A stretch of 64,000 bases of DNA from Vibrio sp. PID17_43 (GCF_002608565.1 NZ_LIXM01000023.1:1-64000), one strand, 5' to 3'; counted from the stretch's first letter, positions 30,542 through 41,558 are shown. Made by a program: numbers and translations. The notes: a model not told the origin generated them from the letters alone.

Positions 30542-31666
30542 CTAAGCTTGAGAATATTTAATGCGTTGCTCGATGATGCCGCCACCTAGGCACACGTCAT
30601 CTTTGTAGAACACAGCTGATTGACCTGGAGTGACAGCAACTTGTGGCTCGTCAAAGATCACTTTAATGTTCTCATCATCGATAGGGATGATTGTACAAGG
30701 AATATCTTCCTGACGGTAACGTGTTTTCACTGTGCACTTCATAACATCGCGAATTGGCTCACGATCTACCCAGTGAAGTTGTGATGCAAGTAGACCTTCT
30801 GACTTCAGCATTGGGTGATCTTTACCTTGTACCGCAATCAAAACGTTACGTTTCAAATCCTTCTCGCCAACGAACCATGGGTCTTCATTGCCACCGCCGC
30901 CTTTACGGCCACCAATGTGAAGCCCTTTACGCTGACCAAGCGTGTGGTACATCAAACCTTGGTGCTGACCGATCACTTCACCTTCTGGTGTTTCAATATT
31001 ACCAGGTTGCGCTGGAAGGTATTTGCCAAGGAACTCTGTGAACTTACGCTCACCGATGAAACAAATGCCCGTTGAGTCTTTCTTTTTCGCTGTGATCAGG
31101 TCTTGCTCTTCTGCGATGCGTCGTACTTCTGGTTTTTCCAAATCACCGACAGGGAATAGGCTACGTGCAACTTGCTCGTGACTTAGTGTGTACAGGAAGT
31201 AGCTCTGGTCTTTGTTGCCGTCTAGACCACGTAGCATCTGAGGCTTTTCACCGTTCTCAGGGAAAGAACGACGTACGTAGTGACCCATTGCGATGTAGTC
31301 GGCATCCAGAACTTCATCAGCGAACTCCAGGAATGCTTTAAATTTAATTTCTTTGTTACAAAGAATATCTGGGTTTGGTGTACGGCCCGCTTTGTATTCA
31401 GCAAGGAAGTACTCAAATACATTGTCCCAGTATTCTGCAGCAAAGTTGATGGTGTGTAGATGGATGCCCAGCTTGTCACATACTGCTTGAGCATCGGCAA
31501 GATCTTCTGCTGCTGTGCAATATTCTTCGTTGTCATCTTCTTCCCAGTTCTTCATGAACAGGCCTTCCACTTGGTAGCCTTGTTGCTTCAGAAGATACGC
31601 AGAAACAGATGAATCAACGCCGCCGGACATTCCGACGATGACTTTCTTTTGGCTGTTATCAGACAT
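30542..31666 (-). CDS. mnmA: tRNA-specific 2-thiouridylase MnmA
   Basis: A 374-residue enzyme that thiolates U34 of Lys, Glu and Gln tRNAs. The PP-loop ATP site is [13 protein letters not shown] near residue 13, the first catalytic Cys is in [13 protein letters not shown], and the second is in [13 protein letters not shown]. The ATG at 31666 gives the normal length; the frame is open further upstream but without family similarity. First gene of mnmA-hflD. Confidence 0.96.
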   Translation of the reverse strand: MSDNSQKKVIVGMSGGVDSSVSAYLLKQQGYQVEGLFMKNWEEDDNEEYCTAAEDLADAQAVCDKLGIHLHTINFAAEYWDNVFEYFLAEYKAGRTPNPDILCNKEIKFKAFLEFADEVLDADYIAMGHYVRRSFPENGEKPQMLRGLDGNKDQSYFLYTLSHEQVARSLFPVGDLEKPEVRRIAEEQDLITAKKKDSTGICFIGERKFTEFLGKYLPAQPGNIETPEGEVIGQHQGLMYHTLGQRKGLHIGGRKGGGGNEDPWFVGEKDLKRNVLIAVQGKDHPMLKSEGLLASQLHWVDREPIRDVMKCTVKTRYRQEDIPCTIIPIDDENIKVIFDEPQVAVTPGQSAVFYKDDVCLGGGIIEQRIKYSQA

Positions 31667-31854
31667 TACTAAACACCACTTAAATAAACGGGACGCAGAT
31701 TCTAACAGAATCCACAGACCGGTGACAGATCCGAGATCGAAATCACACTTCGTTTTGCTGCATTTTTCTGCTACAGCATCACCAATTCGCAATTTCACGA
31801 GTATAGAAGTGCTATATATGGCATAGTTGCCAAAAATCCAAGAGGAAAAGTTAA

Positions 31855-32124
31855 ATGACCGAAGAAAACCAGTTTATGCAAGAAGGCGAGTTGATTGAAA
31901 TCATCGAAAATCAACTAGAAGATGGTAACCCAATAAAAGTAAAAGAAACCCTAATGCGCTTAATGATGACAGGTACGCCCCGGGAGGACGCGATAGCGAT
32001 GATGGCGTGTGCGATGTCGATTGAAGTTTTTGATGTGATGAAAAACGACGGTGAATTTAATCTAAAGCGCTACACAGAGCATCTTAATCAGCTTCCTGAC
32101 CTGAGTTTCATGGAAGGCGAATAG
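31855..32124 (+). CDS. Small conserved-looking acidic protein, function unknown
   Basis: An 89-residue acidic, helical protein: a first helix [16 protein letters not shown], a middle [22 protein letters not shown] segment with many Met, and an end [22 protein letters not shown] precedes the ATG. It resembles short proteins annotated as hypothetical in Vibrio; I cannot name the family. It sits upstream of gsk but ends before the gsk PurR promoter, so it is its own unit. Confidence 0.75.
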   Translation: MTEENQFMQEGELIEIIENQLEDGNPIKVKETLMRLMMTGTPREDAIAMMACAMSIEVFDVMKNDGEFNLKRYTEHLNQLPDLSFMEGE

Positions 32125-32148
32125 CGCTCAAGAAAGAAAAAAATAGGC

Positions 32149-32167
32149 GGCAAACGTTTGCTATAAT
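32149..32167 (+). promoter_or_regulatory. PurR operator and promoter of gsk
   Basis: GGCAAACGTTTGCTAT at 32149-32164 matches the PurR consensus at its core, the palindrome GCAAACGTTTGC. A perfect -10 TATAAT at 32162-32167 abuts and overlaps the operator, so bound PurR would block RNA polymerase. The start codon is 74 bases downstream of the -10. Confidence 0.87.
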
Positions 32168-32241
32168 TGCTTTTATTGCTGCTTTATTGTTAGCGGTATA
32201 GAATCCGTTCTCCTTTTCATCCCCTTACTCAGACTAACAAT

Positions 32242-33546
32242 ATGAAATTTCCTGGACAACGCAAATCGAAGCACTATTTTCCTGTTCATGCTCGTGATCC
32301 ATTGGTGAGCCAAGCACAAGAAAGCAAGAAGATGACGCGCACCCACATCATCGGTATTGATCAGACTCTGGTTGATATTGAAGCTAAAGTTACAACGGAT
32401 GTGATTGAAAAGTACGGTTTGAGTAAAGGACACTCGTTGGTTATTGATGACGCAACCGCGGAAGCGCTATACCAACAGCTAAAAGAAGAGAACCTCATTA
32501 CTAATGAGTATGCGGGTGGCACAATTGGCAACACACTACATAATTACTCTGTGCTTGCGGATGACCGTTCGACTCTTCTAGGCGTAATGAGCCAGGACAT
32601 TAAGATCGGCAGCTATGGTTACCGTTACTTATGTAACACCTCTAGCCGTATGGATCTGAACTATCTACAAGGGGTACAAGGGGCAATCGGTCGTTGTTTT
32701 GCTCTGATTACTGAAGACGGTGAACGTACTTTCGCAATCAGCGAAGGTCAAATGAACCAACTTCATCCAGATAACATCCCAGAGAAAATCTTCAAAAGTG
32801 CATCAGCGCTTGTCCTGACGGCGTATCTCGTTCGTTGTAAAGAAGGCGATCCAATGCCGGAAGCAACCATGCGTGCGATTGAATACGCGAAGAAATACGA
32901 TGTACCAGTGGTGTTAACGCTTGGAACTAAGTTTGTAATTCAAGATGATCCGATTTTTTGGCAAGCATTTATTCGTGACCATGTTTCTGTTGTCGCGATG
33001 AATGAAGACGAAGCTGAAGCGCTAACGGGTGAGTCTGATCCTCTAGCGGCATCTGACAAGACGTTAGATTGGGCTGACATGGTACTTTGTACCGCTGGCC
33101 CTGTTGGCTTGTTCATGGCAGGCTACACCGAAGATAGTGCAAAGCGCGAAACTTCACTGCCACTTCTTCCAGGTTCTATCGCAGAGTTCAATCGTTACGA
33201 ATTTAGTCGACCAGCGAAGAAAGAATCGTGTGAGAATGCAATTAAAGTTTATTCACACATTTCGCCTTACATGGGTGGTCCAGAGAAAATTAAGAATACC
33301 AATGGTGCAGGTGATGCGGCACTGTCCGCAGTTTTGCATGATATGGCTGCAAATAAGTATCATAAAGAAAATGTGCCTAACTCAAGCAAGCACAGTAATG
33401 AGTATTTAACCTATTCTTCATTCTCTCAAGTATGTAAATACGCGAATCGTGCAAGTTATGAAGTGTTAGTACAGCATTCCCCACGTCTATCTCGTGGTTT
33501 GCCTGAGCGTGAAGATAGTTTAGAAGAAGCATACTGGGAGCGTTAA
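32242..33546 (+). CDS. gsk: Inosine-guanosine kinase
   Basis: A 434-residue PfkB-family kinase that phosphorylates inosine and guanosine to salvage purines. The substrate/ATP region NTNGAGDAALSAVLHD (near residue 352) carries the catalytic Asp of the GAGD motif, and the GGTIGNTLHNYSVL block near residue 92 is the sugar site. Length matches E. coli Gsk. Control by the PurR box just upstream fits purine salvage. Confidence 0.95.
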   Translation: MKFPGQRKSKHYFPVHARDPLVSQAQESKKMTRTHIIGIDQTLVDIEAKVTTDVIEKYGLSKGHSLVIDDATAEALYQQLKEENLITNEYAGGTIGNTLHNYSVLADDRSTLLGVMSQDIKIGSYGYRYLCNTSSRMDLNYLQGVQGAIGRCFALITEDGERTFAISEGQMNQLHPDNIPEKIFKSASALVLTAYLVRCKEGDPMPEATMRAIEYAKKYDVPVVLTLGTKFVIQDDPIFWQAFIRDHVSVVAMNEDEAEALTGESDPLAASDKTLDWADMVLCTAGPVGLFMAGYTEDSAKRETSLPLLPGSIAEFNRYEFSRPAKKESCENAIKVYSHISPYMGGPEKIKNTNGAGDAALSAVLHDMAANKYHKENVPNSSKHSNEYLTYSSFSQVCKYANRASYEVLVQHSPRLSRGLPEREDSLEEAYWER

Positions 33547-33581
33547 TTCGATTCCTAGAGTGAGAACTTCATATATCAAAA

Positions 33582-33617
33582 AAAATGGCGCATGTTGAAT
33601 GCGCCATTTTTTTATCT
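33582..33617. terminator. Terminator between gsk and hns
   Basis: AAAATGGCGCA and TGCGCCATTTT pair around a seven-base loop, with seven T on the plus strand and an A-run before it, so it works in both directions. Confidence 0.87.
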
Positions 33618-33634
33618 GCTTATAGTGATAAGCA

Positions 33635-33662
33635 AACAAAAAGGCTTCCATTTGAAGCCTTT
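33635..33662 (-). terminator. hns terminator
   Basis: AAAGGCTTC and GAAGCCTTT pair around CATTT-type loop bases; on the minus strand TTTTTGTTTG follows. It is 35 bases past the hns stop. Confidence 0.8.
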
Positions 33663-33697
33663 AAACATTCACTTGACCCGCCCTAAATAAGGTTGAG

Positions 33698-34105
33698 TTA
33701 GATTAAGAAGTCGTCTAGAGATTTGCCGGCATCAAGTAGCTCTTGAATTGCAGAAGGCGTACGGCCTTGGCCTGTCCAAGTTTTCTCTTCACCGTTAGTA
33801 TCGGTGTATTTGTACTTAGCTGGGCGTGGAGCACGCTTAGCTTTCATCTTAGTTTTAGTCTCACCCGCTAGTGCACTAATAAGTGCTTCAACATCGATAC
33901 CGTCTTTCGCGATTTGCTCTGCGATAGCTGCCATTTTTGCTTCTTGCTCAGCTTGTGCTGCGCGGTCAGCTTCTTCAGCTTCTTGACGCTCTTGGACAAC
34001 GATAGTGAGTTTATCTAGAGCTTCTTCCAATTGTTCTAGAGTCAGCTCACGAGAAAATGCACGAAGGCTACGGATATTTAGAAGTGTTTTAGTCAGCTCT
34101 GACAT
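33698..34105 (-). CDS. hns: Nucleoid-associated silencer H-NS
   Basis: A 135-residue DNA-binding protein that silences AT-rich, often acquired, genes. The N-terminal coiled-coil oligomerisation region runs from SELTKTLLNIRSLRAF to about residue 80; the C-terminal DNA-binding domain has KYTDTNGEEKTWTGQGRTP with the core QGRTP. The ATG at 34105 follows AGGAA. The very AT-rich upstream DNA suits autoregulation. Confidence 0.95.
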   Translation of the reverse strand: MSELTKTLLNIRSLRAFSRELTLEQLEEALDKLTIVVQERQEAEEADRAAQAEQEAKMAAIAEQIAKDGIDVEALISALAGETKTKMKAKRAPRPAKYKYTDTNGEEKTWTGQGRTPSAIQELLDAGKSLDDFLI

Positions 34106-34701
34106 AACGATTCCTATTAATAGGTTGAGAGGTTCGACATTCGTTATCAAAATGATAAATTAAATGTCAAACTGGAAATATAGCATAGAGTTCTTATATT
34201 TAACTTTATCTTTTCAATATGTGCAAATATTAATTTATTATTTTGATGAAATTTTTAATCGTTTCATTATAGATGAGAAATTAAATAGACTAAAGCTTAT
34301 CTTAATACAGGTTGAAGTCCGATTTTTTGTTATAGATACGATAAGCTTTTAGGTTTGTAGATACTCTATTTGTCGCTTGAATTGAAATTGCCATTAATAT
34401 TTTTGATGGTGAGGAGGCAACTAATTAGATGGTATCGGTTTTTTATTTTTGGCTTAACTTCATAGCAACTCAGACGAAAGTTAGTAGTCAAGTTTCATAA
34501 TTATCATCCTTGAAGTGCTTGCAGTGCACATTGATCCTTTGTTGGTTCCTGATTTATAAACGGTTACGACAACTTTTTATCCACTAAATTTAGTTTGATG
34601 TGTTGCATTGGAGGGCTTCATGAGTACAATGGACGTTACCTGATGCAATATTGCAGATAATTTGTTGTCGATTTGTGTAATTGATGGTTAACTGTCTGTT
34701 A
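34106..34701. promoter_or_regulatory. AT-rich spacer between hns and the lysine riboswitch
   Basis: About 600 bases with no supported gene. 34106-34370 is extremely AT rich with many A/T tracts and likely curved, as expected for an H-NS binding and autoregulation region. 34370-34700 is less extreme and must hold the promoter of the riboswitch transcript; I could not assign it firmly. A 62-codon open frame at 34164-34352 looks accidental. Confidence 0.5.
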
Positions 34702-34878
34702 TTGCCGTAGAGGTGCAGTCTCGAAGAGTAGCTATTATTGGGGTGATGCCAATGAATAATAGTGGAAGGCGAAGATTGCCGAAGTAAGTAGCCTATCAAA
34801 ACTGCTTGCTGGGGTTGTATCTGAAAGGAACAACACTGCCATAGTATATTTACATTAAACTATGGAGCGCTACTGTAG
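34702..34878 (+). ncRNA. Lysine riboswitch (L-box)
   Basis: The conserved L-box blocks occur in order: GTAGAGGTGC (34707), AGAGTAGC, GGAAGGCGAAG followed by TTGCCGAAGTAA, CTTGCTGGGGTTGTA, then ACTGCCATAGT. CCATAGT (34839) and ACTATGG (34859) form helix P5, and GTAG (34707) pairs with CTAC (34870) in the closing helix P1. Lysine binding stabilises P1. The 3' P1 strand (CTACTGTAG, 34870) could instead pair with CTGCAGTAG at 34950, close to the start of the gene, so translation or readthrough is likely switched off by lysine. Confidence 0.88.
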
Positions 34879-34989
34879 GGTTGGGTGAAGTGTTCGCTTC
34901 CCTGTCGCTAAGTTCAACATGAGCACGTGTCATATACAACGTGTCTTGTCTGCAGTAGATCTCTAGCCAAACTTTGGTTTTTGAAGATC

Positions 34990-36591
34990 ATGAATTTAAT
35001 AGATTTTGCACATTCTCCCGTTTCGTTATTACCGCCTGTTGTTGCACTGACGCTGGCAATTTTGACTCGACGCGTTTTAGTTTCTCTCGGTGTAGGTATC
35101 GTACTTGGTGCGGTTCTACTTAACGACTGGTCTATCGGCTCTACCGCTGGCTACGTCAGTGCCCAAGTTTCTTCTGTTTTTATTGAAGACGGTGGTATCA
35201 ATACTTGGAATATGAGTATTGTTGGCTTCCTAATCTTGTTAGGTATGACAACGGCGTTGTTGACCCTGTCTGGTGGTACTCGCGCTTTCGCTGAATGGGC
35301 GCAAACTCGAGTAAAAAGTAAACGTGGCTCTAAACTTCTTGCTGCCTTTCTAGGCGTATTCATTTTTGTCGACGATTACTTTAACAGTCTCGCTGTTGGT
35401 GCGATCTCTCGTCCAGTTACAGACCGCTTCTATGTTTCACGCGCTAAACTCGCGTACATCCTAGACTCAACGGCTGCACCTATGTGTGTGATCATGCCAG
35501 CTTCAAGTTGGGGGGCTTATATCATCACGATCATCGGTGGTATTTTAGTATCGCACGGCGTAACGGAGTACTCAGCACTTGGTGCGTACGTTCGTCTTAT
35601 CCCAATGAACTTTTACGCTGTATTTGCACTGCTCATGGTATTTGCAGTGGCGTGGTTTGGTCTAGATATCGGCAAAATGCGTGAGCATGAAATTGCAGCG
35701 TCTCAAGGTCGTGGTTTTGATAAAGATAAAGAGAACGATATTCAAGAAGCGCACGATCTTAATGAAGAGCTAGATATTCACGAAAGTGAAAGAGGTAAGG
35801 TATCTGACCTAGTACTTCCTATCGTGACGCTTATTGTGGCGACGATCGCTTCAATGCTTTACACCGGTGGTCAAGCGCTGGCAGCAGATGGAAAACAATT
35901 TGCGCTGTTAGGTGCGTTTGAGAACACTGATGTAGGTATGTCTCTTATTTACGGTAGTTTACTTGGTCTTGCAGTCGCTCTATTTACTGTATTGAAACAA
36001 GGCTTACCAATGGTTGAGATTACTCGTACGCTTTGGATTGGTGCTAAGTCAATGTTCGGCGCGATTCTCATCCTTATCTTCGCTTGGACGATCGGCTTGG
36101 TTATCAGCGATATGAATACCGGATCTTACTTGTCAACGATGGCACAGGGTAATATTGATCCTCATTGGCTACCGGTTATCTTGTTCTTGCTGTCAGGCCT
36201 AATGGCTTTCTCTACAGGTACGTCGTGGGGTACCTTTGGCATCATGCTGCCTATCGCAGGTGACATGGCGGGCGCGACTGACATCGCACTTATGCTACCT
36301 ATGTTGAGTTCGGTACTCGCTGGTGCGGTATTTGGTGACCATTGTTCGCCAATTTCTGATACGACCATTCTGTCTTCTACAGGTGCACGTTGTAATCACA
36401 TTGATCACGTGGCGACACAGTTACCTTATGCTCTGTCAGTTGCTCTTGTTGCCTGTGTAGGCTTTATTACGCTTGGTATGACGGCTTCTACCGTAATTTC
36501 TTTCATTGCAGCATCGATCACGTTCGTTATCGTTTGTGTGATTTTATCCTGGCTGTCTAAGTCAAAAATGACATCATGTCAGAATGCTTAG
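34990..36591 (+). CDS. NhaC-family transporter, probable lysine transporter (LysW type)
   Basis: A 533-residue membrane protein with about 11-13 membrane segments. It belongs to the NhaC Na+/H+ antiporter superfamily (LILLGMTTALLTLSGGTRAFAEW, FVDDYFNSLAVGAISRPVTDRF and FGDHCSPISDTTILSSTGA are family blocks). Because it follows a lysine riboswitch, it most likely imports lysine, as proposed for LysW in Vibrio and Shewanella, rather than acting as a plain sodium/proton antiporter. The ATG at 34990 starts MNLIDFAHSPVSLLPP; an in-frame GTG at 34927 lies inside the leader. Confidence 0.88.
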   Translation: MNLIDFAHSPVSLLPPVVALTLAILTRRVLVSLGVGIVLGAVLLNDWSIGSTAGYVSAQVSSVFIEDGGINTWNMSIVGFLILLGMTTALLTLSGGTRAFAEWAQTRVKSKRGSKLLAAFLGVFIFVDDYFNSLAVGAISRPVTDRFYVSRAKLAYILDSTAAPMCVIMPASSWGAYIITIIGGILVSHGVTEYSALGAYVRLIPMNFYAVFALLMVFAVAWFGLDIGKMREHEIAASQGRGFDKDKENDIQEAHDLNEELDIHESERGKVSDLVLPIVTLIVATIASMLYTGGQALAADGKQFALLGAFENTDVGMSLIYGSLLGLAVALFTVLKQGLPMVEITRTLWIGAKSMFGAILILIFAWTIGLVISDMNTGSYLSTMAQGNIDPHWLPVILFLLSGLMAFSTGTSWGTFGIMLPIAGDMAGATDIALMLPMLSSVLAGAVFGDHCSPISDTTILSSTGARCNHIDHVATQLPYALSVALVACVGFITLGMTASTVISFIAASITFVIVCVILSWLSKSKMTSCQNA

Positions 36592-36617
36592 ATTGTTTGA
36601 TATAGCGAACTAAAATA

Positions 36618-36647
36618 AAAACTCCGCTCAATTGGCGGAGTTTTTTT
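36618..36647 (+). terminator. Terminator of the lysine-regulated transporter
   Basis: AAACTCCGC and GCGGAGTTT pair around TCAATTG-type loop bases, then TTTTTTT. Confidence 0.88.
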
Positions 36648-36788
36648 ATGCAATATCAAGATAGGTTGAAAGTGATACGTGCAGCCCATTGAAAGCACCT
36701 TTTGTATCGCATTAAACGTGTCGGTATGCATAATATCCGAACGGGACGAATGGGTATTACAGTAGCAATCAGACTCGATTTAAAAGGA

Positions 36789-37742
36789 TCAGACGTTGAG
36801 ATTGTATTTTTTGATTAAGCGATACAAGGTTGTTCGGGATATCCCTAAATCCCGCGCAGCTGCACTTATATTGTGTTTGTTTTCCTCTATTACATGGAGC
36901 AAATATTCGAGGTCGACTTGCTCTACAGAGGGGAGTAATTGCCGCTCGCAACTGTCTAGTCCTAAGTCTGTGACTAGGAGAGTATTATCTTCGCACATCA
37001 CGATTGCCCTTTGAATTACGTTACGGAGTTCGCGTACGTTACCAGGCCATCGGTGTTTTTGTAGTTTTGCTTTAACTTCATTGGACATGTTGTTGATCTG
37101 TCCTTTTGATAGGTCTTTCAAAAAATACTCGGCTAAGATCAGAATGTCGTTGCCGCGTTCTCTTAACGGTGGAATTGTTAGCGGTAAAATATTGAGCCTA
37201 TAAAATAGGTCTTCTCGAAATTGGCCTTGAACCACCTCATTTTTCAGGTCTACGTGACTCGCGACTATCACTCGGCAATCCACATGGATATTCTTATCAG
37301 CTCCCACTTTGTGGATCAGTTTATTCTCAAGAAAGTGCAGAAGATGAATTTGAAGTTGAGGAGGCATGTCTCCAATCTCATCTAAAAATAGCGTTCCCTT
37401 GTGCGCCATTTGAATATACCCAACATGTTCTGATATGGCACCTGTAAATGCCCCTTTCTCGTGCCCAAATAGCTCCGAGGCGATAAGACCGCTGGGTATC
37501 GCCCCACAGTTTACCTCCACAAAAGGTGATGAGCGTCGACTTGATAGTTGGTGGATGATTCTCGCGCACAGCCCTTTACCCACACCGGTCTCACCTTGGA
37601 TAAGAACCTCTGCATCACACTGCGCATACTTCCTTAATATATTACTTAGCTCGTTGATACAGGCACTATTTCCAATCAAGGTGAATGGATTGGCATCAAT
37701 GTTTTGCGTAATTATTTTGGTTCGACTCTTATGTAGTTTCAT
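36789..37742 (-). CDS. Sigma-54 activator without sensor domain (PspF-like layout)
   Basis: A 317-residue enhancer-binding protein. The AAA+ domain starts almost at the N-terminus: Walker A GETGVGKG (near residue 50), the sigma-54 contact loop EKGAFTGA (near 95), Walker B FLDEIGDMP, and the R-finger region PPLRERGNDI. A Fis-type helix-turn-helix closes the protein (SAAARDLGISRTTLYRLIKKY). No receiver, GAF or PAS domain precedes the AAA+ domain, so it must be controlled by partner proteins, by expression level, or be always active. Its targets are unknown; I saw no clear -24/-12 promoter next to it. Confidence 0.9.
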   Translation of the reverse strand: MKLHKSRTKIITQNIDANPFTLIGNSACINELSNILRKYAQCDAEVLIQGETGVGKGLCARIIHQLSSRRSSPFVEVNCGAIPSGLIASELFGHEKGAFTGAISEHVGYIQMAHKGTLFLDEIGDMPPQLQIHLLHFLENKLIHKVGADKNIHVDCRVIVASHVDLKNEVVQGQFREDLFYRLNILPLTIPPLRERGNDILILAEYFLKDLSKGQINNMSNEVKAKLQKHRWPGNVRELRNVIQRAIVMCEDNTLLVTDLGLDSCERQLLPSVEQVDLEYLLHVIEENKHNISAAARDLGISRTTLYRLIKKYNLNV

Positions 37743-38079
37743 GATTAGCCACTTTTTTGGTTCTAATCAAAGCGTAGTTGCGAAATGGTTGTCTCAAAAG
37801 TGAGTAGCTGTATCATATTTGAGAATTTATCAAGTTAACATACGCTTGGGCGCTAACCGGTTGTTCTAGAATCAATTAATGGATTTGTTTTTTTTTAACA
37901 TGCTCTCGTTGCAAATGCGCTCAGTTGTTTAGAGTCTGGGTTAATATGTCGCTCCAATGGTCGTAAAATTAGTGGTTTAGCAAATTATTTGAGAAAAGTT
38001 TGAATTCAGTATTGAAAAAATTAACAAGCTTAGTTAGTGTGGTCATTAACGAAGCAACTCAATCGAGCCTTAAATAAGT
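37743..38079. promoter_or_regulatory. Region between the sigma-54 activator and hisL
   Basis: 337 AT-rich bases. It includes a nine-T run near 37890 without a good preceding stem. A weak promoter candidate for the his operon is TTGAAA at 38012 with TAGTGT 17 bases later. I found no gene here. Confidence 0.4.
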
Positions 38080-38127
38080 ATGCGTAATTTTGCAATGAAT
38101 ATTCATCACCATCATCACCCAGCCTAG
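38080..38127 (+). CDS. hisL: his operon leader peptide
   Basis: A 15-residue peptide, MRNFAMNIHHHHHPA, with five consecutive His codons (CAT/CAC at 38104-38118) and a TAG at 38125. This is the classic attenuation sensor: ribosomes stall at the His codons when charged tRNA-His is scarce, freeing the antiterminator. It lies 165 bases before hisG. Confidence 0.93.
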   Translation: MRNFAMNIHHHHHPA

Positions 38128-38203
38128 TCTTTCGGGAGATGCACGCATACCCGGGAGGCAGGAAACTCCCGGAGGTTAAAATCAAAGTACATACAGATTT
38201 CAA

Positions 38204-38238
38204 ACCCTCGGGAGACCCAACTCTCCCGAGGGTTTTTT
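38204..38238 (+). terminator. his attenuator terminator
   Basis: ACCCTCGGGAGA and TCTCCCGAGGGT form a very strong stem with a six-base loop, followed by six T. The upstream segment AACTCCCGGAGG (about 38165) can pair with the terminator's first arm to give the antiterminator, and CGGGAGATG near 38134 can pair with that segment when the ribosome does not stall. Confidence 0.9.
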
Positions 38239-38292
38239 AGTTTGCTGATTTATAAAATATTTTAAATATCGAATTTGCACAGGGATAAAGCA

Positions 38293-39189
38293 ATGCAAAC
38301 ACAACGCTTAAGAATTGCCATTCAGAAAAAAGGCCGCCTTAGTAAAGAGAGCCAAGCTCTATTGAAAAAATGTGGTGTTAAATTCAATGTCATGGGTGAG
38401 CGATTGGTCGTTCATTCAGAAAATATGCCAATTGATTTGCTTTTGGTACGCGATGATGACATCCCTGGTTTAATTATGGATGGTGTGGTTGACCTAGGCT
38501 TCATTGGTGAAAATGAACTTGAAGAAGTTCGTCTGGACCGTAAAGCATTAGGCGAGCCTAGCGAGTTTGTGCAACTTCGTCGTCTTGATTTTGGTGGCTG
38601 CCGTTTGTCTATCGCTATCGACAAAGATGAAGAATACAACGGCCCGCAAGATTTAGCAGGGAAACGTATCGCAACGACTTACCCACAATTGCTAAAAGCT
38701 TACATGGATGAAGTTGGTGTATCGTTCTCAACATGTATGTTGACCGGTTCTGTGGAAGTTGCTCCTCGCGCTGGCCTAGCAGACGCGATTGCAGATTTAG
38801 TGTCGACCGGTGCAACGCTTGAAGCAAACGGTTTAAAAGAAGCTGAAATTATCTTCAAATCAAAAGCGACACTGATTCAACGTACTGGCGAATTCGATGC
38901 AGATAAAGTGGCACTGATCGAAAAATTACTGACTCGTATGCAAGGCGTACAGCAAGCGAAGGAGTCGAAGTACATCATGCTACACGCTCCTGCTGATAAA
39001 TTAGACCAAATTAAGACACTGTTACCAGGAGCCGAAGACCCGACTGTTTTACCACTCTCTGCAGACAAGCAAAAAGTGGCGGTTCACTTGGTCAGTACTG
39101 AAAACTTGTTCTGGGAAACGATGGAACAGCTCAAAGAATTGGGTGCGAGCTCAATCCTAGTACTACCAATTGAAAAAATGATGGAGTAA
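38293..39189 (+). CDS. hisG: ATP phosphoribosyltransferase (long form)
   Basis: A 298-residue enzyme for the first step of histidine synthesis, joining ATP and PRPP. It starts [15 protein letters not shown]; the [18 protein letters not shown] and [23 protein letters not shown] blocks form the active site, and the C-terminal ACT-like domain (ending [13 protein letters not shown]) binds histidine for feedback inhibition. The ATG at 38293 has AGGGA upstream. Controlled by the hisL attenuator. Confidence 0.97.
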   Translation: MQTQRLRIAIQKKGRLSKESQALLKKCGVKFNVMGERLVVHSENMPIDLLLVRDDDIPGLIMDGVVDLGFIGENELEEVRLDRKALGEPSEFVQLRRLDFGGCRLSIAIDKDEEYNGPQDLAGKRIATTYPQLLKAYMDEVGVSFSTCMLTGSVEVAPRAGLADAIADLVSTGATLEANGLKEAEIIFKSKATLIQRTGEFDADKVALIEKLLTRMQGVQQAKESKYIMLHAPADKLDQIKTLLPGAEDPTVLPLSADKQKVAVHLVSTENLFWETMEQLKELGASSILVLPIEKMME

Positions 39190-39194
39190 TCGTG

Positions 39195-40505
39195 ATGAGA
39201 ACAGTTGTATGGCAATCGCTGAGCGAAACACAGCAGGATTCGATTCTGGAGCGTCCAGCAATTACAGAGGGCGCAAATATTACTGCCGCAGTTTCTGAAA
39301 TCATCGCGAAAGTTCGTAATGAAGGTGATGCTGCATTAGTAGAGTTGACTGAGAAGTTTGACCGCGTTAAGCCGGAGTCTATTCGTTTATCGGCTCAAGA
39401 CATTGATAAAGCTTCAGCGCGTCTTCCTGAAAAAATGAAGAATGCGCTTGAGCAAGCCTATGAAAATATCTCGAAGTTTCACAAAGCACAGAAGCCACAG
39501 CCTATCAAAGTAGAAACTCAACCAGGTGTACTTTGTGAGCAGGTCACGCGCCCAATTCAAAAAGTGGGTTTGTACATTCCTGGCGGTAGCGCACCATTAC
39601 CATCGACGGTTTTGATGCTGGGTGTTCCTGCAAACATAGCAGGTTGTCGAAAAGTGGTGCTTTGCTCTCCACCACCAATTGCCGACGAGATCCTTTATGT
39701 AGCGAAACTGTGTGGCATCGATGAAGTGTATAACGTCGGTGGCGGTCAAGCGGTGGCGGCGATGGCTTACGGCACAGAGACGGTATCGAAAGTTGATAAG
39801 ATCTTTGGTCCGGGTAACGCCTACGTGACAGAAGCAAAACGTCAGGTGAGTAATGATTTCCGCGGCGCAGCGATTGATATGCCTGCAGGTCCATCAGAAG
39901 TGCTTGTGATTGCGGATGAAACGGCCGACCCAGACTTCATTGCCGCGGATCTGCTGAGCCAAGCGGAGCACGGTCCTGATTCCCAAGTGGTACTTGTGAC
40001 GCCTTCACCAGTGATTGCAGATCAAGTGACGGATGCGGTTCAACGCCAACTTAAAGCACTCTCTCGTGCCGATATCGCACAGCAGGCGCTGGCTTCCAGC
40101 CTAATCATCATTGCGGAGTCTCTGACTCAAGCTGTTGCAATCTCAAATTACTACGGCCCTGAGCACTTGATTGTTCAGACCAAGACCCCTCGCGAGCTTC
40201 TACCTCTATTAGATAACGCAGGTTCAATCTTCCTAGGCGATTGGTCTCCTGAATCAGCAGGTGATTACGCGTCAGGTACTAACCACGTGCTTCCTACTTA
40301 TGGTTACACGCGTACCTACTCAAGCTTAGGTTTGGCGGATTTCTCTAAACGTATGACGGTTCAAGAACTGTCTGCTGATGGTCTAAAGAACCTTGCGCCA
40401 ACGGTGGTAACCATGGCTGAGGCGGAAGGTCTTGATGCGCACAAGCGTGCGGTGACTATCCGTACTGAAAAATTAATCCGCGTAGTAAATAAGGCAAGTA
40501 AGTAA
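39195..40505 (+). CDS. hisD: Histidinol dehydrogenase
   Basis: A 436-residue zinc enzyme for the last two steps, oxidising histidinol to histidine with NAD. Signature blocks are [64 protein letters not shown] and the zinc-binding [11 protein letters not shown] 39195 follows a GTG at 39192 in the same frame; GGAG lies just upstream of both, so the exact start is uncertain by one codon. Confidence 0.97.
   Translation: MRTVVWQSLSETQQDSILERPAITEGANITAAVSEIIAKVRNEGDAALVELTEKFDRVKPESIRLSAQDIDKASARLPEKMKNALEQAYENISKFHKAQKPQPIKVETQPGVLCEQVTRPIQKVGLYIPGGSAPLPSTVLMLGVPANIAGCRKVVLCSPPPIADEILYVAKLCGIDEVYNVGGGQAVAAMAYGTETVSKVDKIFGPGNAYVTEAKRQVSNDFRGAAIDMPAGPSEVLVIADETADPDFIAADLLSQAEHGPDSQVVLVTPSPVIADQVTDAVQRQLKALSRADIAQQALASSLIIIAESLTQAVAISNYYGPEHLIVQTKTPRELLPLLDNAGSIFLGDWSPESAGDYASGTNHVLPTYGYTRTYSSLGLADFSKRMTVQELSADGLKNLAPTVVTMAEAEGLDAHKRAVTIRTEKLIRVVNKASK

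Positions 40506-41558
<1,053 letters not shown>

Noticed and set aside
34164..34352. 62-codon open frame in the AT-rich region upstream of hns
   Set aside because: It lacks a ribosome site, its composition (Ile, Leu, Phe, Tyr, Lys) simply reflects AT-rich DNA, and it lies where hns regulatory DNA is expected.
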